DNA of 64,000 nt, from positions 16,249,001 through 16,313,000 of the forward strand of contig OU612067.1 of assembly GCA_914767715.1 (NCBI GenBank), in the 5' to 3' direction. Origin of the DNA: Membranipora membranacea. Its lineage: Eukaryota; Bryozoa; Gymnolaemata; Cheilostomatida; Membraniporidae. Below are positions 57,856-64,000 of the stretch, piece by piece. The notes below the pieces were generated by a model. The model did no database searches and was not told where the DNA came from. It was given only the letters and a program-made list of their open reading frames with translations. Both the position numbers and the translations under genes were made by a program. Position 1 is the stretch's first letter; the number at the start of each line of letters is the position of its first letter.

Positions 57856-59741
57856 CTACTTGGTTTGTTTGAAGAATGGTATGCATTCTCAAGTTATTTG
57901 CGTATACGCCAACGCACAGAGACACAAAGTGCAAACAGTAGCATGCTGGACTGAAGGTGAAAAAATGGAAATCAATTTTGTCCTCTAAAGTCCATTTCCC
58001 CTGAATGTGTCTTTATTTGCATTGTTTTCAAGGACAGCAGGCAGCTGCAGTACGTTGCCAAGTGCGCGGAAATGCGTCCAGGAAATGCTGATTACAATAT
58101 CGCTGACGACATGGATGTTGTTAATACAAAGCACGCTAGAATGATACTATACTATAAACTTTCACTCTCTGTGGTGTCCTTGTTACCAAGTCTACACATC
58201 ACCGCTCAGACAGATGTCTTGAGTGGCAGCATTTTAGACATTGGACCCGTTGTATTATGAATATTAGTACAGGAGACTTTTTGAGTTCACTGATGCTAAA
58301 GGCCTTTCTTGAAATGAGAGTGTAAGATATTTTATCGATACCTGTACTGCCTAAAGCTCACAGAAGTTGAAATCTACACTATAAACTGGCGTGAAGTTTT
58401 TGAGGTATGAGAAAAGAAGAAAGTGTCACAACAAAATCTGACAAAGAGCTCAAAAAGCAATTGGATACCGTGCCATAACCCACCAGATATGAATAATATA
58501 AGAGCTCAATAACAGTTACACTCGATAAACGTTAACAGTGCAACTAGACTCCGCTTTGACAAGCGTCCTCAGTAGTGCACCACAAGAGTGCACACAGCAA
58601 GGGGGCTAAGGGAAATGCTGTCGTGTACATAAAGGTTGTGGCCGCTTTAATGACTGCTGTCTCTCCATGTGTGGCAGCAGGAAATGTATGCCAAACATCC
58701 CGATGACAACATCGGATCTCTGCATCAAAAACTCACCAATGCAAGCATAGGCAGCATGAGCAAAAAATAGACTTTACAGTGTGTTTTTGCACAGCTGATA
58801 TATTACAATAATATTGCGGAAGATGGAACTTAAACACTAGCACGTTGGCATGCGTGTGAGTGGAAAAAATATTTTTGATATTTTTGGAAAGGCACACAGG
58901 ACACATTAGTGCTAAAAATAGTCTTTGGATTAGAGAACAGGGTTCAGTAATAAGGGGATACACAGAGTTTAACATTAGCCATGAGCAGTGACTTTCTTTG
59001 GCATACCAATGGACAAATTTGATAATTTTGACATAAATTAAAAAGTAAGATTTAAAATATGTCCCAGTTCAAAGACATTTCAATGGTGTAATCTCACAAT
59101 ACCGGATCTAAAAGCGAACAGCCCGACTCAATGACATAGGAATCAATATCAGATATAAACAAAACACATAAATATGAAATTTCTACGAATTCTTATTTGA
59201 AAAATTTTTGATTTATATTCTTTGAAGAATTTATGCAATGAGGAAAAATATGTGAATCAGCATATGAGTGTGTCAAGGTTACAAACAATAATCACCCCTC
59301 CAGTGACTATTACTGGAACAAGTTTGATCCAATTTGATCCAATTTGCCTGCAGTCCGCTCATTCCCATTCTATTGGTGAGCTGGCGGCGGCTGAAACCAT
59401 AAATGCAGGAAAATTGGATCATGCTTGATCTAGGATATTACTGGGCTGGGTACTATCGCGCCAGATATGTATTGCTGTATGTTAGATCGACAAAATGTTA
59501 GACAAGATGACAACCGTCAACCTCCCAGTGTCCTCTGAAAAGCTCAACTGTAAATATATCCCAGGGAGTAGGGAGTATAAATAGTTATACTACAGCGCCT
59601 CAAATCTTTAAAAAAAAAATTGTTCAGAGATGGGGCAGAGAAGAACTTGCATGTCATGACAAACACCTTTAGCAAATGTGTCCATTTCTATTTTAAGCAA
59701 GCCATGATAGGCTAGCAAGTGAAGGTTCGATATTCCAATAT

Positions 59742-59850
59742 TCCTCACAGGCGCCTGCCTGCCCAACAGCCCGCTGACCATGACCAATTGTCCATTTTCC
59801 TCACAGGCGCCTGTCAGCGCCTGTCATCCCATCAGCCCACTCGCTGACTA
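59742..59850. repeat. 56-bp imperfect tandem duplication
   Basis: TCCTCACAGGCGCCTG, CATCAGCCC or AACAGCCC, CTGAC-ATGACC recur about 56 bp apart with small indels. Confidence 0.75.
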
Positions 59851-60830
59851 TGACCGGGTGTTACAGGTGACGTGGCTGAGCTGATGTAAGAGGCCAAGCT
59901 GGAAATCTCAACTTTGATCACCGCTTGATATCCACTGTCCAATACTTCATTGTACTTTGTACCAACCATTGAAACATCCTTGTCATAAAGTTACGAGCAG
60001 TATAGGGCATACATAACTGGTTATATTTTTTCTCGGGTCAAATTCCACTACGATAGCAATACACAGATAGGAAACCAACTCCGTACCACAGCACTCTACA
60101 AATAGACAAAAGTGCATGTCAGAATTGCACAATCTTGAGGCTTTTGGCACATACTTGTGGACAATGTTCGAGCTGCCAGATAACGCCATTAAAAGAAAGC
60201 ACCAGATACACCATCGTTAGTGTAACGAGCTTAGCTATCTATGTAACTACATGATTGTAACAAGTAGCGAACATGGCCAAAGATTGAAACTCCGAAACCT
60301 GGCAATTATTCCATTATAAATGTGGTGAGAAAATTACTTCTGCTCTAACGACAGAGACCTACATAATCCCATCCTACCCCATACAGAGAATGCACATTTA
60401 AAAAGCAGGATAAATGGCAAGTTGGCTTTTCGACATCCTGGGAATACCGCACAGTGGGGGCTGCCACCTTTGCTGATTGTCAGCAAACGACACCCTTCAC
60501 ACTAAATCTGACACCCCTGCCTTCCAAGGTGAACAATTAACTGCATCCCCTACTGACAATACATCGGGCAGATTAAGTGTGGGATTTTCTCATGTCAATG
60601 TTCTTCGTTGGCAGCTAATCTGTATTCAGAGCAATTATAATACTATTATCTGTTTGGTAATGACAATAATAACACGCCAGGCCGTACCTGTGTAACAATT
60701 TAGAGTAATTAGTGATGAAATTAGTGATGAAATCTGCGAAAATAAACAAAAGGCATTGGTGAGAAGATTAGCTTCCAGTTCATCATTACCTGGATATCCA
60801 GAACCGGTCATCTCCAGTTATTATTTGTCA

Positions 60831-61115
60831 ATTTTAAATTCACTTAAACTCTCTCCCTCTCCTTTTCAACGCTGCTAAGAGTAAAAGTGCTCTACAATTA
60901 GACAAAAAGGAGGTCATTACAACAGGACATGTTATATAACCATTAGTTAGTAATGAAATTGGACCTAAATGTTGGAATTTTAAATTCATTTAAACTCTCT
61001 CTCTCTCCTTTTCTCGCTGTGAAGAGTAAAAGTGCTCCACAATTAGACAAAAAGGAGGTCATTACACGAAAATAACTGTTAGTTAATAACGGATTTGGGC
61101 CTAAAACTTAGAATA
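60831..61115. repeat. 146-bp tandem duplication
   Basis: Copy 1 starts at 60831 and copy 2 at 60977. Shared words include ATTTTAAATTCA, a CT-rich tract, AAGAGTAAAAGTGCTC and AATTAGACAAAAAGGAGGTC. Divergence is modest. Confidence 0.9.
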
Positions 61116-64000
61116 GAGCCAACAAGGGGGAGTGGGCCATCGTGTAAAGAAGCATGTTTGAAGATGAGAAAAGCAAAGACATCCTGAGAATATCAAGAAA
61201 ACTTTTATCACCACATACACCGCTAATGTTGACTTGGAGAAAGCTAGTGAAAAGGGAAAAGTTTATTTGTCCTATTTACACAACAACTCAAACTCCAAAG
61301 TTTACAGATTAAAGAATTATGATCTAGTTTGTACTAGTAACATGGATTAATGTCACTATTTGTGAAGAAATTGAGTAAAGCAAACATTTGGTGCAATGTT
61401 TATGTTACAAGTGTTCATCTAACGAAGCAAAATTTCTCCAAGATCTGTTATGCAATAGCATTCTCAGCTGGTTTTGAGTTGATTATGTAGATCATTTGAC
61501 TATCAAGGGCAGCAAGGGTCAAAAAAGAAGAGTACACTGTATACAAAAATAGTACTCTTCAGATGGTCTCATCTGCTCCACCACAAACTAAACAGGGCCG
61601 TAGTCTAGAAAAAATGGTAGGGGAGGCGCAAATCTTTGAGGGTGAGAAGTAACACCAGGTTGGGTATTGCAAGCCTCTGTGCCCAGCCTCCAATGTGTTT
61701 TGAAATATAAATAGCAAATTGAAGTCTGAAATGAGCTGATTCAGACATGGAACTTTCAATTATAGAGTTTTTAGGCCACTCTATTCTGTATTCTAGTGGA
61801 GGCAGAACGTCCCTCCCTCCCCTAGAACAACAAGCCTGCTATATCTACCATCGTTTTGTCTTACATAATTACTCAAGTACCCTACTACCCAGTTACCAAA
61901 CACGAGGTAAGGGCAAGAAACGAGGCTCACAAATAGATCAAATTTAATTGAATTTTGAGTTTGTGTCAAACTAAATGACAGTTAAATTAAATGGTGCTGG
62001 TACCGGGTGCCTGGTATCGTTACGCAGAAATTACTTAAATTTTTCTACGGAAGCATTTAGGAAGAGAACCCTCTCTATACAAATTTACCAAAAAAACACC
62101 ACGTCTTCAACAGGATTGGTCAACTAGTTTGAGGATCCTAAGTGAGATCACAGTATGGTCAATGATATCATTCAAATCCGGAGGAACTGCCGGCCACAAT
62201 GATACCCAAAACTCACCACAGCAAGTAGAAACTCTCAGAGCAGTGGTCTCTACAGCCAGAGTCAATATCAAAGTATCATTGCTTCGGTGTGTGCTCATTT
62301 CTCAAGGACTTCTAAGGTCGTGAGCTTGATATTGTGAGAAAATATTGTATCATCATGCAGGTATGCTGAGAACTTGCATCGCAGAAAATCTCCAAGCATC
62401 CAGTTGGTAACTTCCATTCATCAACAAACACGCCTGAAAATAGAATGTATATATATAAGCAAATATTTACCTGAAAAATAGTGAAGTCACTGACAGTTGT
62501 GTTTTTTCTCACTGATATCTTTCCATCACAGCAACATGCACATGCAACGAACCTACAAAACAACCTACTGCTAGGTGGGGCAATGCACGGGAACTAGTTT
62601 CATTCAAATTTGATGATCTCAATGCTCAAGGGAAAAGCTAAGATGGTACAAAGTTGAACTGCAGAAAAACATCCTTTGTCAAGGTTGAATCCGTTACAGT
62701 TCATCATCATCATCTCATAGAATAGTTCATGTTAAATTAATCTTTGTTTTGAGATAATCCTCAATTTTAATGCAACGTGGAATTCTCACAGCGACTTGCT
62801 TAGCTGATGACATCATAGACCATGTGCGATTTAGGGGCGGGATTCTGCCAAGAAGGATGTACCACAGCGTGTCTGGAGAAATAATGATACTCTTTTGTGG
62901 TGGCGTCATTAAAACTTCCACTGCTCGCTTAACATGAGGCAAGAGTTCAAGAATTGAACAATTTAAATTCCAGCCGGAAAATAACAAGCCGTGACCGCAA
63001 ATTGATCTGGGCTGAAGCGTGGAGCATCAACTGCATCAATGTGGGAGGATAGCTAGAGGCCAATCATGGTGTGTAGCTGGATTCACCATGACCTAGGATT
63101 TAATCAAATTCTTGTAGAGAGAGGGTAAATTTATTTATGAAAAATGCAAATTATGACCCCGGTCAAATTTCATCTCAGCCTTGTTTCGGAGGAAAAATTA
63201 TAGGGTCTCCAAGGTAGACCTTGTGGGATCTCGTGGCAGAATTCCACGGCTCGATTGCATCACATGAAATAAGATTCAATGCATGTTGAAATTGTAAATT
63301 CTCAAAAATAAACTACAATACAGCTAGGTGTGCCCCAAGGTCCGGGTTCAATCGGCTGAGAAGAAAGACTTTTCTGGTGCCATTTGCTTAATTTATGTAG
63401 GAATTCCCGTTATGAATATTCCGCCTTAGTTTCCAAATTGTGAAAAGCTTCACTATGACATCATCATAAGGACGCCAAATAGAGGTTTTAGGTATTATTA
63501 ATCAATGTGGCCATCGAAACGCCAGCGCAGTAATGGTAATATTGATTGATTTTAAAATCACCTGATCAATGTTTGCAGCGGTATGCGAGTAGGACAAGTG
63601 TTGTTACCATACACCCCATATCAATGCTGCCTGGCTACAGGCAGCATTCATAACAGAAAGCCGAGCTGGCCTTCAGTGCAATAGCGGCAATAATCCACTA
63701 AGGAATGTCGTGTTACATACAATCATCCCTGGCTATGCACACAAACCATTCGGGTGCTTAGAAAGAGCACCAGGGTTTGAAATTCTAAAAATAATATCCA
63801 TATCAAACACCAGCCTTTTGTCTCTGTGTTAATTATAATTACGGCAATAATTGCATTATTGTCTTCAACATTGCCTCAAGTTACATTATTAAGTTAAACA
63901 TTCTTTCTTTTGTTTGTGCTCCACAAGCCTGCAACATGCTGTAAGTGTGTTGCTAGCGTTCACATTTTTGACCAGTTGACCCGGGGCATGGCATTTTCAC

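Larger units (their letters stand above)
41041..64000. other. Gene-poor 23-kb tail of the window
   Basis: I can recognise no conserved gene here on either strand. It contains several short tandem repeats (41284, 47434, 49551, 52728, 57781, 59742, 60831), a G14 tract at 50411-50424 and three isolated exon-like ORFs (43039-43256 and 43390-43673 on the plus strand, 50524-50702 on the minus strand). Exons of a large-intron gene or regulatory DNA may be hidden. Confidence 0.4.

Noticed and set aside
41284-61115. CRISPR-like or satellite array
   Set aside because: The tandem repeats have few copies, no spacer structure and different units. They are ordinary eukaryotic tandem repeats.
62312-62987. 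Possible minus-strand exons (FVACACCCDGKISVRKNTTV, then a segment joined in phase)
   Set aside because: The splice sites are plausible, but the peptides match nothing I know and one join ends after about 26 codons. Evidence is too thin to list as a gene.

Overview
This is a stretch of animal nuclear DNA: AT-rich, intron-rich and repeat-laden, with GT-AG introns, AATAAA signals, tRNA-derived SINE-like heads and many foldback elements. Nothing is bacterial or viral. The gene set (a PIM kinase, a glycolipid transfer protein, a GT31 glycosyltransferase, a CXorf65-family protein and a small family of D8C-domain proteins related to uromodulin/OIT3) fits an invertebrate metazoan, perhaps a sponge or another early-branching lineage. 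The phylum cannot be fixed from this window and that placement is inference.

Layout. At 0.3-5.9 kb (+) lies a five-exon CXorf65-like gene, followed at 5.97-6.53 kb (-) by a decayed last-exon copy of a GT31 glycosyltransferase. At 7.4-8.5 kb and 12.2-13.6 kb (+) are two secreted D8C paralogues, each a tiny first exon plus one large exon, each with a TATA box about 100 bp upstream. The first is interrupted by a UGA that sits in the exact UGA-CUA-G context known to promote stop-codon readthrough. At 16.7-19.2 kb (+) is the intact four-exon GT31 gene, which has an unexpected second membrane helix at its C terminus. At 23.1-24.8 kb (+) is a third D8C gene. It encodes a type II membrane protein whose short cytoplasmic tail carries four tyrosine motifs, two of them with ITAM-like spacing. 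At 26.6-34.8 kb (-) is a seven-exon GLTP gene whose introns hold a 400-bp palindrome, a second related foldback, G-tract hairpins and SINE-like sequence. At 38.4-41.0 kb (+) is a five-exon PIM kinase. From 41 to 64 kb I recognise no gene, only tandem repeats and a few isolated exon-like ORFs.

How it fits together. The kinase, GLTP and CXorf65 genes look like ordinary conserved genes. The most unusual content is the D8C cluster: two secreted forms, with a predicted furin-cleaved N-terminal segment and possibly a readthrough-controlled domain, lie near a membrane-bound, possibly signalling form. A glycosyltransferase lies between them and a broken copy of its last exon lies upstream. This arrangement would suit a lineage-specific surface-recognition locus, but only the proximity and the motifs are seen; the function is inference.
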